The notes beneath the pieces are model-generated. The model did no database searches. It had not been told where the DNA came from and saw nothing but the letters and a program-made list of their open reading frames with translations. Position numbers and translations under genes: made by a program. Shown in pieces: positions 1-8,263 of a DNA stretch of 64,000 nt. Source of the stretch: Kitasatospora sp. MMS16-BH015 (GTDB lineage Bacteria > Actinomycetota > Actinomycetes > Streptomycetales > Streptomycetaceae); the NCBI RefSeq assembly GCF_002943525.1, contig NZ_CP025394.1:7455001-7519000 (forward strand), read 5' to 3'. How positions within the stretch are numbered: position 1 is the stretch's first letter; each line of letters starts with the position of its first letter.

Positions 1-181
1 CCAGCGCGGCCGTCCAGGAGATCACCGCCAACGACCCGGTCAGCTGGTACAGGTAGAGCGGCAGCCCCACCTTGTACGCCGACTCCCCGAGGTTGTTGAC
101 GAAGTTCCCGAGCGCGAAGACCCGGAACCGCCGGTCCCGCCAGGGTGGAGCCTCGATGCGCGGGGGGTCGAGTGTCTGCAT
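1..181 (-). CDS. MFS transporter, N-terminal fragment (cut by window edge)
   Basis: Reading leftward from an ATG at 179-181, sixty codons run open to the window edge with strong G/C third positions. The peptide has a short cytoplasmic lead rich in Pro and Arg (DRRFRVFALGNFVNNLGES), then the start of the first membrane helix ending LYLYQLTGSLAVISW. The pattern 'RxFRxxxxGNFVxxxG' at the head of helix 1 is typical of MFS drug-efflux-type permeases, so this is probably the first of 12 helices. The substrate cannot be told. It is transcribed away from the small membrane-protein gene that begins at 262. The shared upstream gap shows no clear operator. The rest of the gene lies outside the window. 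Confidence 0.75.
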   Translation of the reverse strand, partial: MQTLDPPRIEAPPWRDRRFRVFALGNFVNNLGESAYKVGLPLYLYQLTGSLAVISWTAAL

Positions 182-261
182 GCGGAGCAAACTAGGCGCC
201 GCCCGCACGGCCGGGCATCGGCCGGAGGGACCAACCCCCGCTCGGGCCCGCGGCCTACGAC

Positions 262-603
262 GTGGCGGACGTTCCCCGAGGTGGCGCCGGTAGTCTCTCG
301 ACTTCCGGAGACGGCGGCGCCGCCTTCAGTGGTGCCGATTCGGTGACCCTCCTGCTCATCCTCGTCAGCGGGGTGAGCTGCGCGATCGGTACGCTCCGCC
401 TGATCGCCGACCCGCCGGCCCGGCTCACCGCACCCCTGCTCTGCGCGGCCATCGCCCTGGTCACGGTCGTCGGTGCGGACGGCCTCGACCACCTCGGCGC
501 GGGCATCGCCGCCAGGACCGAGGCCCGCTACGCGTACGCGTTGGACAGCGACTGCCAGTACCCGCGGCCCTCTTACGACGAGACTCCGGGCTGGTTCTTC
601 TGA
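262..603 (+). CDS. Small hypothetical membrane protein, two predicted TM helices
   Basis: The 113-residue frame has strongly biased third codon positions, which supports real coding. After about 27 polar residues come two hydrophobic segments, roughly residues 29-50 (VTLLLILVSGVSCAIGTLRL) and 57-78 (TAPLLCAAIALVTVVGADGL). A short polar tail ends in Tyr, Pro and Trp residues. I do not recognise a family. Its last 31 bases overlap, tail to tail, the end of the minus-strand DUF6000 gene, so the two are convergent. A start further downstream is possible because no convincing ribosome binding site is visible ahead of 262. Function unknown. Confidence 0.55.
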   Translation: MADVPRGGAGSLSTSGDGGAAFSGADSVTLLLILVSGVSCAIGTLRLIADPPARLTAPLLCAAIALVTVVGADGLDHLGAGIAARTEARYAYALDSDCQYPRPSYDETPGWFF

Positions 604-1208
604 CTCCGGGGAGCCGGGTCCGCGCCGCAGGCGAAAGCCACCGCAGTGGCGATCTCCTGCTTCTCCTCCTCCACGGAGGTGCCTGACGAGCCCGGCCACC
701 GTGCCCAGGGCCCGCCCTCGGTGAGGAGCGGCCCGGAGTAGTCGGTGCCGAGGCGCTGATCGAGATACAGCAGCGCCCCCATCGCAGCGGCCCGGCAGCG
801 CCGGTGTTCCTCCCGGCCCTCGACGGCCAGTGCCAGGGACTTGACCAGATGGTCCCTCAGGATCCGGGCGTCCTGTTCCGTGCCCAGGCAGGCCAGCGCG
901 ACGCAGTACGAATCCAGCTGCGCCTGTGGCTCGGGATCGCTCAGCTCCTGCGCGAGGCGGGGCCGCAGTTCGTTGCGGCCCCCGGCCGCGATCAGCCAGC
1001 CGGCCACCAGGCGCTCCCGCCACCCGTAGTCGAGCAACTCCACCAGGTCCGCCACCCTGGCGCGTCGGGCGCAGCGCCGCAGGCCCCATTGGAACACCCG
1101 CCGACGCGCCCGGGGCAGGACGAACGCATGCCCCATCAACTCCCGGTAGCGCCACACTCCGCACCGCCGCCGTACCCGAAGCTGATGCCGTGCCGCCGAA
1201 TCGAGCAT
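573..1208 (-). CDS. DUF6000 family protein
   Basis: The product (about 211 aa from the ATG at 1208) matches the DUF6000 pattern found in many streptomycetes. It has an Arg-rich N-terminal part, a 'DLVELLDYGWRERLVAGWLIA' type block, 'YCVALACLGTEQDARILRDHL', and near the end 'MGALLYLDQRLGTDYS' followed by GGPWARW. The family is helical and uncharacterised; known members are about 200 aa, which fits. The open frame extends upstream to a TTG at 1319, but the family homology begins close to the Met at 1208. I therefore prefer that start, although no clean Shine-Dalgarno sequence is visible for it. It overlaps the end of the convergent small membrane gene by 31 bases. Function unknown. Confidence 0.7.
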   Translation of the reverse strand: MLDSAARHQLRVRRRCGVWRYRELMGHAFVLPRARRRVFQWGLRRCARRARVADLVELLDYGWRERLVAGWLIAAGGRNELRPRLAQELSDPEPQAQLDSYCVALACLGTEQDARILRDHLVKSLALAVEGREEHRRCRAAAMGALLYLDQRLGTDYSGPLLTEGGPWARWPGSSGTSVEEEKQEIATAVAFACGADPAPRSQKNQPGVSS

Positions 1209-1402
1209 GACCAGCCCGATGGCGAAGCGCACTGCCCGGGCAACCCAGCCGAAGCCACCCCCATAACTGGGCTCCTCCTGCGGTCTGGCACCTGTCGGGC
1301 TCCTGATGAAACACAGCAACCCGCTGCCGGAGCAAGCTCAGGGCGTGTCCGTCCGGGCCGCCCGGCCCGCCGAGTGCTTCGGCGGCCCGGCGTGCAGTGG
1401 GT

Positions 1403-2068
1403 TCATCCTGTCGGGGCGTCGCGCCACCGGGCGCTGCCGCCCTCGACCTCCGCGATGCTTGGGTGGCGGACGGCGTCCAGGCCGTCGTCGGCGAGCAGGT
1501 CGGCGATCAGGGCGGCGGGGCCGAAGACCTCGGTCGCGCTCAGGCCCCAGTTGGTCAGGACGAACCAGGAGCCCGCCACGGGCCACCAGTGCGCGGGGAA
1601 CTGGGTGCTGATGGTTCGAGCGGGTCCTGTGGATGCGTCGTGGTGGGCGAGTGCCTCGTCCAGTCGGCCCCGGCGTGCCGGGATCGGACTGCCCACGTCC
1701 TCGATCCAGGCCTGGGTCCAGTAGCAGTCCGTCCGCAGCCCGTCCGGGCTGTGCCGGGCGAGGACGGCGATCAGACTGTCCAGGCTGCCTCGGTCGATCT
1801 CGCCGAGCTCCGGGCCTTCGAGGCCCTCGGGCAGGTCCAGTCCTTCGAAGACGCGGAAGGAGGGGGTGTACTGCCAGTCCGCCAGGCGTCTGCCGGCGTG
1901 CGCCACCACTTCGTCCCACCGAGCCCTTCGGCTCTGCACGGTGACGGCGTGCAGGACCCAGCAGCGGTCCGCGAACCCCTCCTGCGGCTCGTAGCCGAGG
2001 GCGGCGCCGCTCCCTTCCAGGAGTGGGCGGAGACCACCCAGTGGATCCTCGTCCGGCAGGAGCTCCAT
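1403..2068 (-). CDS. Hypothetical protein, cytoplasmic, about 221 aa
   Basis: The frame is well biased. A GGGAAGG ribosome binding site lies 7-8 bases ahead of the ATG at 2068, which decides the start over an upstream in-frame Met at 2137. The protein is acidic, without signal peptide or membrane segments, and rich in Trp in its second half ([33 protein letters not shown]). It is transcribed in the same direction as the DUF6000 gene downstream (gap about 190 bases) but is unlikely to be co-translated with it. I do not recognise the family. The conserved-looking Trp-rich core suggests a small globular domain of the type common among streptomycete orphan genes. Confidence 0.6.
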
Positions 2069-2142
2069 GGTGCAACCTTCCCGGGTGCCTGCGGTGAGTG
2101 ACCTGCGATCACTATGGGGTAGGCGGTGCGACTTCAACGGAC

Positions 2143-2192
2143 AGTTTGCGAGTCCGCCCGTCCGTGACTGGGGTTTCGACGTAGTTTGCGAG
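2143..2192. repeat. Two direct copies of AGTTTGCGAG, 40 bp apart
   Basis: AGTTTGCGAG occurs at 2143-2152 and again at 2183-2192. Both copies lie in the short gap between two minus-strand genes, upstream of the gene starting at 2068. A 40-bp spacing is close to four helical turns, so a protein could contact both copies on one face of the DNA. This is weak evidence for an operator; chance is possible. Confidence 0.35.
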
Positions 2193-2250
2193 CCCTTCCG
2201 AGGGCTACGTAGCGAGGCGCCGTCCGGCGGTGGTGACCGTCGGTGACAGA

Positions 2251-2832
2251 TCAGATTATTGGTGCGGCCGACCTGGCAGCCTGCTCGATCTTCGCGCAGT
2301 AGGCCGCACGGGCTTCCTCGTCGATCTGGTTCTCGTGTTCGGCGCGCAGCCCGGTCCGGCCGTCGAGGCCCTCACGCAGGATGTCGGCGTGCCCGGCGTG
2401 CCGGACGGACTCGCTGAGGACGTGGACCATGACGGCGAACAGGTTCGTATTGGGGGCAGGCTCCGCCCACCACGGCACGTGACCGGGGGCATTGAGGGGA
2501 AGCGCGCTGATCGTCGCGTCCGCGTGTTCCCATGTGCGCCGGTAGAACCCGATGATCTGATTGCGGGTCTCGTCCTCGGTCGCCCACAGGTCGCTGCCGT
2601 TGGAGTCCTGCCATCGGCACAGCGGTTCCGGGGAAGGGCGGTCGAAGACCTCGCCGAAGTACCTCGCCTCGACGGTGGCCACGTGCTTGACCAGCCCGAG
2701 GAGGTTGGTCCCGGTCGCTGTCAATGGTCGGCGGACGTCGTATTCGGACAAGCCGTCGAGCTTCCAGAGCAGCGCCTCGCGGTCCCGCCGCAGTCTCCCG
2801 TGCAGGTTGTCCTTCGCGAATTCATCGATCAT
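2251..2832 (-). CDS. DinB/DUF664 family protein (probable thiol-dependent metalloenzyme)
   Basis: The 193-residue protein (start at the ATG at 2832; an alternative Met lies at 2850) has the four-helix DinB layout. It starts with [21 protein letters not shown], then [17 protein letters not shown] containing the first His ligand, and [18 protein letters not shown] with the HxxxH pair. Three His residues binding one metal are characteristic of DinB-superfamily proteins. Actinobacterial DUF664 members are linked to mycothiol-dependent reactions or detoxification. It is a monocistronic-looking minus-strand gene with a long gap before the divergent di-iron operon at 3057. The exact substrate cannot be predicted. 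Confidence 0.82.
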
Positions 2833-3056
2833 GCGGCACGAGCCTGCCATGGGCCGCTCGTGGTCTCAAGATCCCGTACGTGGTCGGCATGCTCATGGCC
2901 ATTGCTCAACGTGACTCGACTGGCCCCGGCCGTTCGACGTGATCGGTGTTATTAGACTCGGTGTCGATAAGAATCGCCGAAACCCTTGTGGGGTGGTGTA
3001 CCCGCGAGTAGTTTGCAGGTGGTCCCGCCGCCGTCAGCAGGTCAGGAGGCTCGCAC

Positions 3057-3947
3057 ATGTCCCAGTCCGTCGAACCCACCCGGGTGCACGAGAGTCTCGT
3101 GCTGGAACCCCGGGACGTGCACTTCGACTGGGGGCAGCTGCCGCTGCACTGGATCCCGGACGAGCCGATGGCCACGCACACGATCAACGTGCTGCACCTG
3201 TTGCTGCCCGAGGGTGAGCGGTGGTTCGTCCGGCTGTTCAAGCAGGCGCTGCCGATGGTCACCGACGAGCAGCTGCGGGAGGAGGTGCTCGGGTTCATCG
3301 GCCAGGAGGCGATCCATGCGGAGGCGCACCAGGAGGTGCTCGACCACCTGCTCGGGCAGGGGCTCGACCCGCGGCCGTACATCGCGCAGGTGAGCTGGCT
3401 GTTCCACCGGGTGCTCGGCGACCGGCCGGAGCTGTCGCCGCTCCAGCAGCGGGAGCACGTGATCGAGCGGGTCGCGGCCGTCGCGGCGATCGAGCACTTC
3501 ACGGCCTTCCTCGGCAACTGGATCCTCAACTCGCCCGGGCTGGACCGGGCGAAGGCGGATCCGACCATGCTCGATCTGCTGCGCTGGCACGGCGCGGAGG
3601 AGGTCGAGCACCGCAGCGTGGCCTTCGACCTGATGCGGCACCTCGACCCGGGGTACCTGCGGCGGATGCGGGGGATGGCGATCGCCGGGCCGGTGCTCTT
3701 CCACCTCTGGGTGCGGGGGGTCCGCTTCCTGATGGCCGCCGACCCGAGCCTGCGCGGCCGGGAGAAGCCGACCTGGCGCGAGGCCCAGGCGGTGGCCCGC
3801 CGCGGGCTGCTGCCCGAGCCGGGGCGGATGGCGCGGTCCGCGCTGCGGTACTTCCGGCCGGGCTACCACCCCACGCACGAGGGCTCCTCCAGCCAGGCGC
3901 TCAGTTACCTCGCCACCTCGCCGGCCGCGCGGGCCGCTGCGCACTGA
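3057..3947 (+). CDS. PF10118-type metal-dependent hydrolase / ferritin-like di-iron protein
   Basis: The start is fixed by an AGGAGG site 7 bases ahead of the ATG. The 296-residue protein belongs to the family annotated as predicted metal-dependent hydrolases (COG3687/PF10118). It carries EXXH-type motifs on successive helices: E84-A-I-H87 with H91 close by, E146-H147, and E182-V-E-H185. That is the pattern of a carboxylate-bridged di-iron centre in a four-helix bundle. A hydrophobic stretch near 207-225 may touch the membrane. It is the first gene of a run with a PDR-type reductase, an M24 protein and an EphD-like fusion. The family has no firm biochemical function. Given the reductase next door, an oxygenase or desaturase role is my inference; hydrolase is only the inherited label. 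Confidence 0.8.
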   Translation: MSQSVEPTRVHESLVLEPRDVHFDWGQLPLHWIPDEPMATHTINVLHLLLPEGERWFVRLFKQALPMVTDEQLREEVLGFIGQEAIHAEAHQEVLDHLLGQGLDPRPYIAQVSWLFHRVLGDRPELSPLQQREHVIERVAAVAAIEHFTAFLGNWILNSPGLDRAKADPTMLDLLRWHGAEEVEHRSVAFDLMRHLDPGYLRRMRGMAIAGPVLFHLWVRGVRFLMAADPSLRGREKPTWREAQAVARRGLLPEPGRMARSALRYFRPGYHPTHEGSSSQALSYLATSPAARAAAH

Positions 3948-3961
3948 GCATTTGCACTCCC

Positions 3962-4071
3962 AGCCAGTTGCACTACCAGGGGCGCGGGGAACTGCGCGAC
4001 TGCGGAAGGTGCCGGGCCTGCAGCAAGCGCGCTCGCGTCGTTCGGCAGGCCCGTTGATGGTGCAACTGGCT
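3962..4071. repeat. Inverted repeat AGCCAGTTGCAC enclosing a second hairpin
   Basis: AGCCAGTTGCAC at 3962-3973 is exactly matched by its reverse complement at 4060-4071. Inside lies another perfect pair, CGGGCCTGC at 4013-4021 and GCAGGCCCG at 4045-4053. The whole block starts 15 bases after the stop of the di-iron gene and precedes the reductase gene. It could attenuate transcription or stabilise mRNA ends within the operon. Confidence 0.6.
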
Positions 4072-4129
4072 CAAAGCGGAAGCTGACTGCTCCGCTGCTC
4101 CCGACCTCGCGCAGTTCCCCGCGCCCCTG
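3977..4129. repeat. Inverted pair of the GGGGCGCGGGGAACTGCGCG streptomycete element
   Basis: A 23-bp block containing GGGGCGCGGGGAACTGCGCG sits at 3977-3999. Its perfect reverse complement lies at 4107-4129. A third copy (21 bp identical) is at 61638-61658. I know this sequence as a very frequent intergenic element in streptomycete genomes. Its function is not established to my knowledge. Here the two arms bracket the nested hairpins between the first and second genes of the operon. Confidence 0.75.
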
Positions 4130-4161
4130 AAAGCCAAAAGCCAAACGCCAAACCGGAGCCC

Positions 4162-5238
4162 ATGTCGATGGATCTTCAGAGCCCACCCCCCGACCTGTAC
4201 GGCCGTCCGCGGGCGGATCGTTTCATCCAGCGGCTGACCGCGTTCAGTGACTGGTACAACCCCTTGGTGGCGCGGCGCGCGGTGCCGCGGCCCACGGCGG
4301 TACAGGGGGCGACTGCGGTCCAGCTGGTGGTGGTGCGGCACGAGGTGGTGGCGGACGGGGTGGTGGAGCTGCGGCTGGCCTCGCCGTACGGGGAGGTGCT
4401 GCCCGCGTGGCAGCCGGGCGGGCGGGTGCAGTTGATCCTGCCGTCGGGGCGCAAGCGGCACTACTCGCTCTGCGGCGACCCGGCCGACCGGCACGGGTAC
4501 CGGATCGCGGTGCGGCGGATCGAGGGCGGCGGCGGTGGGTCGGTGGAGGTCCACGACGAGCTGTTCGTCGGGGCGCGGCTGGCCGCGCGGCCGCCGCGCA
4601 ACGGGTTCGCCTTCTGCGGGGAGGGGGCCGTGCTGCTGCTCGCCGGCGGGATCGGGATCACCCCGCTGCTGCCGATGGCGTACGAGGCGCGGCGCCGCGG
4701 GCTGGACTGGCAGCTGGTGCACACCGGGCGGGACGCGGCCTCGATGCCGTTCGCGGCCGAGCTGAAGGCGCTCGACCCGCGGCGGGTGGTGCTGCTCAAC
4801 GACGCCGAGCACGGGGTGCCGGAGGCCGCCGAGCTGATCGCGGCCGGGCCGAAGGGCGCGGCCGTCTACTGCTGCGGGCCGGCCCCGATGCTGGCCGCCG
4901 TCCGGGCCGCGACGCCGGGGGACCGGCCGCTGCACTTCGAGCGGTTCGGCGCCGCGCCGATCACCGACGGGCACCCGTTCACCGTGCAGCTGGGCGAGGA
5001 GGGGCCGATGGCCGAGGTGCCGGCCGACCGGTCCGCGCTGGACGTGCTGCGCGAGCTCCGGCCCGACCTGCCGTACTCCTGTCACCAGGGGTTCTGCGGC
5101 ACCTGCGAGGTGCGGGTCAAGGCCGGCACCCCCGAGCACCGCGACCGCCGGCTCACCGCCGAGGACCGGGCCGCCGGTCTGCTGCTGCCCTGCGTCTCCC
5201 GTGCCGCCGAGGGCGAGACCCTCGTGCTTGACCTCTGA
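4162..5238 (+). CDS. PDR/VanB-family flavin oxidoreductase with C-terminal 2Fe-2S domain
   Basis: This is a phthalate dioxygenase reductase-type electron transfer protein of 358 aa. The N-terminal flavin domain has RHYSL at 99-103. The NAD-binding domain shows AGGIGITP at 161-168 and CCGP at 237-240. The C-terminal plant-type ferredoxin domain has cysteines 307, 312, 315 and 344 (C-x4-C-x2-C-x28-C). The flavin in this class is usually FMN. The enzyme should pass electrons from NAD(P)H through flavin and the 2Fe-2S cluster to an oxygenase. No Rieske oxygenase or P450 lies nearby. The upstream di-iron protein is the only candidate acceptor in the operon. The next gene follows after 11 bases. 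Confidence 0.88.
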   Translation: MSMDLQSPPPDLYGRPRADRFIQRLTAFSDWYNPLVARRAVPRPTAVQGATAVQLVVVRHEVVADGVVELRLASPYGEVLPAWQPGGRVQLILPSGRKRHYSLCGDPADRHGYRIAVRRIEGGGGGSVEVHDELFVGARLAARPPRNGFAFCGEGAVLLLAGGIGITPLLPMAYEARRRGLDWQLVHTGRDAASMPFAAELKALDPRRVVLLNDAEHGVPEAAELIAAGPKGAAVYCCGPAPMLAAVRAATPGDRPLHFERFGAAPITDGHPFTVQLGEEGPMAEVPADRSALDVLRELRPDLPYSCHQGFCGTCEVRVKAGTPEHRDRRLTAEDRAAGLLLPCVSRAAEGETLVLDL

Positions 5239-5249
5239 GAGGACCGACC

Positions 5250-6095
5250 GTGTCGAAAAGCTTCGCCTTCGACGAGCACGACCTCGACCGCTTCCGGGAG
5301 ACCCAGCAGCTCGCGTACGCCTGCGCGGAGCAGGTGGCGGCCTGGATCGAGCCCGGGGTGACGGAGCGTCAGGCCACCGCCAAGCTGCGCTCCTGCCTGG
5401 TCGCGGCCGGTGTGCAGGACTTCTTCCACGTGCCGTTCGCCTGGTTCGGCGACCGCACCGCCTTCCGGCACTTCCACACCCCGCTGCAGTTCTTCGCGGG
5501 CGGCAAGGTGCTGGAGGAGGGCATGCCGTACGTGCTCGACTGCGCGCCGGTGGTGGACGGCTACACGGCCGACATCGGCTACGGCGGCAAGGTCGGCGAG
5601 AACCGGATCTGGGACCGGCTGGCCGCCGACCTGCAGGTCTACCGGGAGCTGATCCTGCGCGAGGTCAAGGCCCGCAAACCGCTGAACGAGGTGTACGCGG
5701 CGGTGGACGCGCAGATCGCCGCGCACGGCTACGACAACCGGCACCAGGTCTACCCGGGCCGGGTGATCGGCCACCAGGTGACCCGGAACACCGCGCGCGG
5801 ACCGGCCGGGGTGAACCTGTTCGGCTTCGGGGTGCGTACGCTGCAGACCCTGGGCCGCGAGCTGATCAGCGAGCGCCTGCACGGCCGTTCGCCGCTCTGG
5901 GCGGACGGCAAGTCCTCCCGGCACGCCCCGACCCCCGGGCTCTGGGCGGTCGAGCCGCACATCGGCTTCCGCGAGGTGGGCATCAAGTTCGAGGAGCTGC
6001 TGGTGGTCACCGAGGACGATGCCTTCTGGCTCGACGACGACCTGCCGCACGTCCGCCGCTGGGCCGCCCAGCCGATCGAGGAGCTAACCCGATGA
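5250..6095 (+). CDS. M24 family metallopeptidase-fold protein
   Basis: The 281-residue protein has the pita-bread fold signatures of M24 (methionine aminopeptidase / Xaa-Pro dipeptidase). The metal ligands are D97 (VLDCAPVVDGYTADIGY), D108, H175 (GRVIGHQVTRN), E235 (EPHIGF) and E248 (KFEELLVV). All five expected ligands are present, so it is probably catalytic, although some M24 members act on non-peptide substrates. It lies 11 bases after the reductase and its TGA overlaps the ATG of the next gene (ATGA). Translational coupling with the EphD-like fusion is therefore expected. A role in peptide turnover or in hydrolysing an amide of the pathway substrate are both possible; the sequence does not decide. 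Confidence 0.85.
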   Translation: MSKSFAFDEHDLDRFRETQQLAYACAEQVAAWIEPGVTERQATAKLRSCLVAAGVQDFFHVPFAWFGDRTAFRHFHTPLQFFAGGKVLEEGMPYVLDCAPVVDGYTADIGYGGKVGENRIWDRLAADLQVYRELILREVKARKPLNEVYAAVDAQIAAHGYDNRHQVYPGRVIGHQVTRNTARGPAGVNLFGFGVRTLQTLGRELISERLHGRSPLWADGKSSRHAPTPGLWAVEPHIGFREVGIKFEELLVVTEDDAFWLDDDLPHVRRWAAQPIEELTR

Positions 6096-7795
6096 CGATC
6101 CGCCGCCGTACCGTGGAGGCCACCGACGGGCTGCCGCTGGCCGTCTTCGAGCAGGGCGACCCGGCCCGCCCGACCGTGCTGCTGGTGCACGGCTACCCCG
6201 ACACCCACGTGGTCTGGGACGACGTGGCCGAGGACCTCGCGGCCGACCACCACGTGGTGCGCTACGACGTGCGCGGGGCCGGGGATTCGGGCGTGCCGCG
6301 CTCCCGCGAGGGGTACCGGCTGGCCCAGCTGGGCGCCGACCTGTTCGCGGTGGCCGAGGCCGTCAGCCCGCAGGCGCCGGTGCACGTGGTGGCGCACGAC
6401 TGGGGCTCGGTGCAGTCCTGGGAGGCCGTCACCGAGCCCGGGGCCGAGCGGTTCATCGCCTCGTACACCACGATGTCCGGGCCCTCGCTCGACCACGTCG
6501 GGCACTGGATGCGGCACCGCTTCCGCCGGCCCACGCCCCGCCACCTCAAGCAGCTGCTGGTGCAGGGCGCGCACTCCTGGTACATCACCTACTTCCACCT
6601 GCCGCTGCTCGCCCCGGCGACCTGGCGGCTCGGTCTGGCCCGGGTCTGGCCCCGGGTGCTGCACGACCTGGAGGGCGTCGACCCCCGGCCGGGCCACCCG
6701 CAGCCGACCCTCAAGCGGGACGCCGTGCACGGCCTGGAGCTTTACCGCGCCAACATGCGGCCCACCGTGCGGCACCCGCGCGAGCGGCGCACCGACCTGC
6801 CCGTCCAGCTGATCACGCTGGCCCGGGACAACTACGTCTCCGCCTTCCTCTCCGAGGGCCTGGAGCGCTGGGCGCCGAGGCTGACCCGGCGCACGGTGAA
6901 CGCCACCCACTGGTCGGCGCTGCTGCAGAAGGGGTCGATGGTGGCAGGGATGGTGCGGGAGTTCATCGCGGAGGAGGCACCCAAGCCGGCCGGTGAACTG
7001 GTGGTGATCACCGGGGCCGGCAGCGGGATCGGGCGGGCCACCGCGCTGGCCTTCGCCGAGCAGGGCGCCCGGGTGGTGATCGCCGACCTCGACCTGGCGG
7101 CGGCCGAGCGGACGGCCGAGCTCTGCGGGCTGGTCGGCGGGCACGGGTACGGCTACCGGCTGGACGTGAGCGACGGCGCCGCCTTCGACGCCTTCGCGCA
7201 GACCGTCGCCGCCGAGCACGGCGTGCCCGACGTGCTGGTCAACAACGCCGGGATCGGCCACTCCGGCACCTTCCTGCAGACCACCGAGAAGGAGTGGCAG
7301 CGCGTCCTGGACGTCAACCTCTGGGGTGTGATCCACGGCTGCCGCGCCTTCGGCACCCTGATGGCCGAGCGCGGTCAGGGCGGCCACATCGTCAACCTCG
7401 CCTCGGCCGCGGCCTACCTGCCCTCCAAGCTGCTCGCCGCCTACGCGACCAGCAAGGCGGCCGTGCTGATGCTCTCCGACTGCCTGCGCGCCGAGCTCGC
7501 CCCGGCCAAGATCGGCGTCTCGGCCATCTGCCCCGGCATCGTCAACACCAACATCACCCGTACCTCCACCTTCTCCGGCCTCTCCGCCGAGGAGCAGGCC
7601 GCCAAGCAGGCCCACGTCTCCAAGCTCTACGCCCGCCGCGGCTTCCCGCCCGAGAAGGTGGCCACCGAGATCCTGCACGCCGTCCGCACCGGCAAGCCCT
7701 TCGTCCCCGTCACCATCGAGGCCAAGGCCGCCCGCCTGCTCGGCCGCCTCAGCCCCGCCCTGCTCCGCCGCGCGGCCCGCTTCGACCTGGGCTGA
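6092..7795 (+). CDS. EphD-like fusion: alpha/beta epoxide hydrolase + short-chain dehydrogenase
   Basis: The start is the ATG of an ATGA overlap, giving 567 aa. Residues 1-295 form an alpha/beta hydrolase of the epoxide hydrolase type. It has oxyanion motif HGYP at 34-37, nucleophile Asp103 in AHDWGS (Asp rather than Ser marks epoxide hydrolases or dehalogenases) and catalytic His273 in ATHWS. Residues 300-567 form a classical SDR: TGAGSGIG at 307-314, NNAG at 384-387, Ser438, and Tyr451-xxx-Lys455. The same architecture is known from Mycobacterium tuberculosis EphD. The two activities in series would open an epoxide to a diol and oxidise an alcohol. It is the last gene of the operon and converges on the PIN toxin gene 30 bases later. 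Confidence 0.9.
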   Translation: MTIRRRTVEATDGLPLAVFEQGDPARPTVLLVHGYPDTHVVWDDVAEDLAADHHVVRYDVRGAGDSGVPRSREGYRLAQLGADLFAVAEAVSPQAPVHVVAHDWGSVQSWEAVTEPGAERFIASYTTMSGPSLDHVGHWMRHRFRRPTPRHLKQLLVQGAHSWYITYFHLPLLAPATWRLGLARVWPRVLHDLEGVDPRPGHPQPTLKRDAVHGLELYRANMRPTVRHPRERRTDLPVQLITLARDNYVSAFLSEGLERWAPRLTRRTVNATHWSALLQKGSMVAGMVREFIAEEAPKPAGELVVITGAGSGIGRATALAFAEQGARVVIADLDLAAAERTAELCGLVGGHGYGYRLDVSDGAAFDAFAQTVAAEHGVPDVLVNNAGIGHSGTFLQTTEKEWQRVLDVNLWGVIHGCRAFGTLMAERGQGGHIVNLASAAAYLPSKLLAAYATSKAAVLMLSDCLRAELAPAKIGVSAICPGIVNTNITRTSTFSGLSAEEQAAKQAHVSKLYARRGFPPEKVATEILHAVRTGKPFVPVTIEAKAARLLGRLSPALLRRAARFDLG

Positions 7796-7825
7796 GCCCG
7801 GCCGAGTCCGGCCCGGCGGCGTCGT

Positions 7826-8263
7826 TCACAGGTCGTCGGGCAGGACGCGGAAGGCCTTGTGCGTGGTCAGCGGACGGACGGCCCGGAAGTCCCGGTGATC
7901 CAGCGTCAGCAGGCTGTCCGTCCGATACTCGGCGGCCAGGGCGACGTTGACCGCGTCGGCCAGGTCCAGCCGCAGCCCGGCGTAACGGGCCCGGACGGCC
8001 TGGGCGGTGTCGAGGGTGTCGGCGGTGATCTCGGGCAGCACGGCGCGCCCGGCCCGGGCCCAGCGCCGGATGTCGTCGACGGCGCGGAGCGCGGCCTGCT
8101 CGCCGAGCACGCGCCGGGCCAGGCGGTCCAACTCGCTCAGCAGCACCGGGGAGACGACCAGCGTGCCGGCCGTGCGCAGCACCTCACGGGCGGCCGGGCC
8201 GGCCGGGTGGCTCGCGTCGAGTGCGGCGAGCAGCCCCGAAGTGTCGGCGATGACGACGATCAC
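7826..8263 (-). CDS. PIN-domain ribonuclease toxin (VapC type)
   Basis: The 145-residue PIN protein starts at a GTG that overlaps the antitoxin stop (GTGA). Acidic residues of the active site are visible: Asp7 in IADTSG, Glu in VLLSELDRL, Asp in LRLDLADAVN, and Asp in LTLDHRDF. This quartet coordinates Mg2+ for RNA cleavage in VapC-family toxins. Translational coupling with the upstream RHH protein is the usual antitoxin-toxin order. The gene ends 30 bases from the stop of the EphD-like gene. The length is normal for an active toxin and no residue is obviously missing. Confidence 0.88.
   Translation of the reverse strand: MIVVIADTSGLLAALDASHPAGPAAREVLRTAGTLVVSPVLLSELDRLARRVLGEQAALRAVDDIRRWARAGRAVLPEITADTLDTAQAVRARYAGLRLDLADAVNVALAAEYRTDSLLTLDHRDFRAVRPLTTHKAFRVLPDDL

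Noticed and set aside
40..1335. A 431-aa minus-strand frame across the first genes
   Set aside because: Low-complexity Arg/Gly/Ala composition. The DUF6000 gene and the plus-strand membrane gene in other frames show proper codon bias and recognisable sequence.
5201..6091. Upstream extension of the EphD-like frame opposite codon use of the M24 gene
   Set aside because: The extension is an Arg/Ala/Gly shadow of the M24 gene. The ATGA overlap at 6092 and the start of hydrolase homology give the real start.
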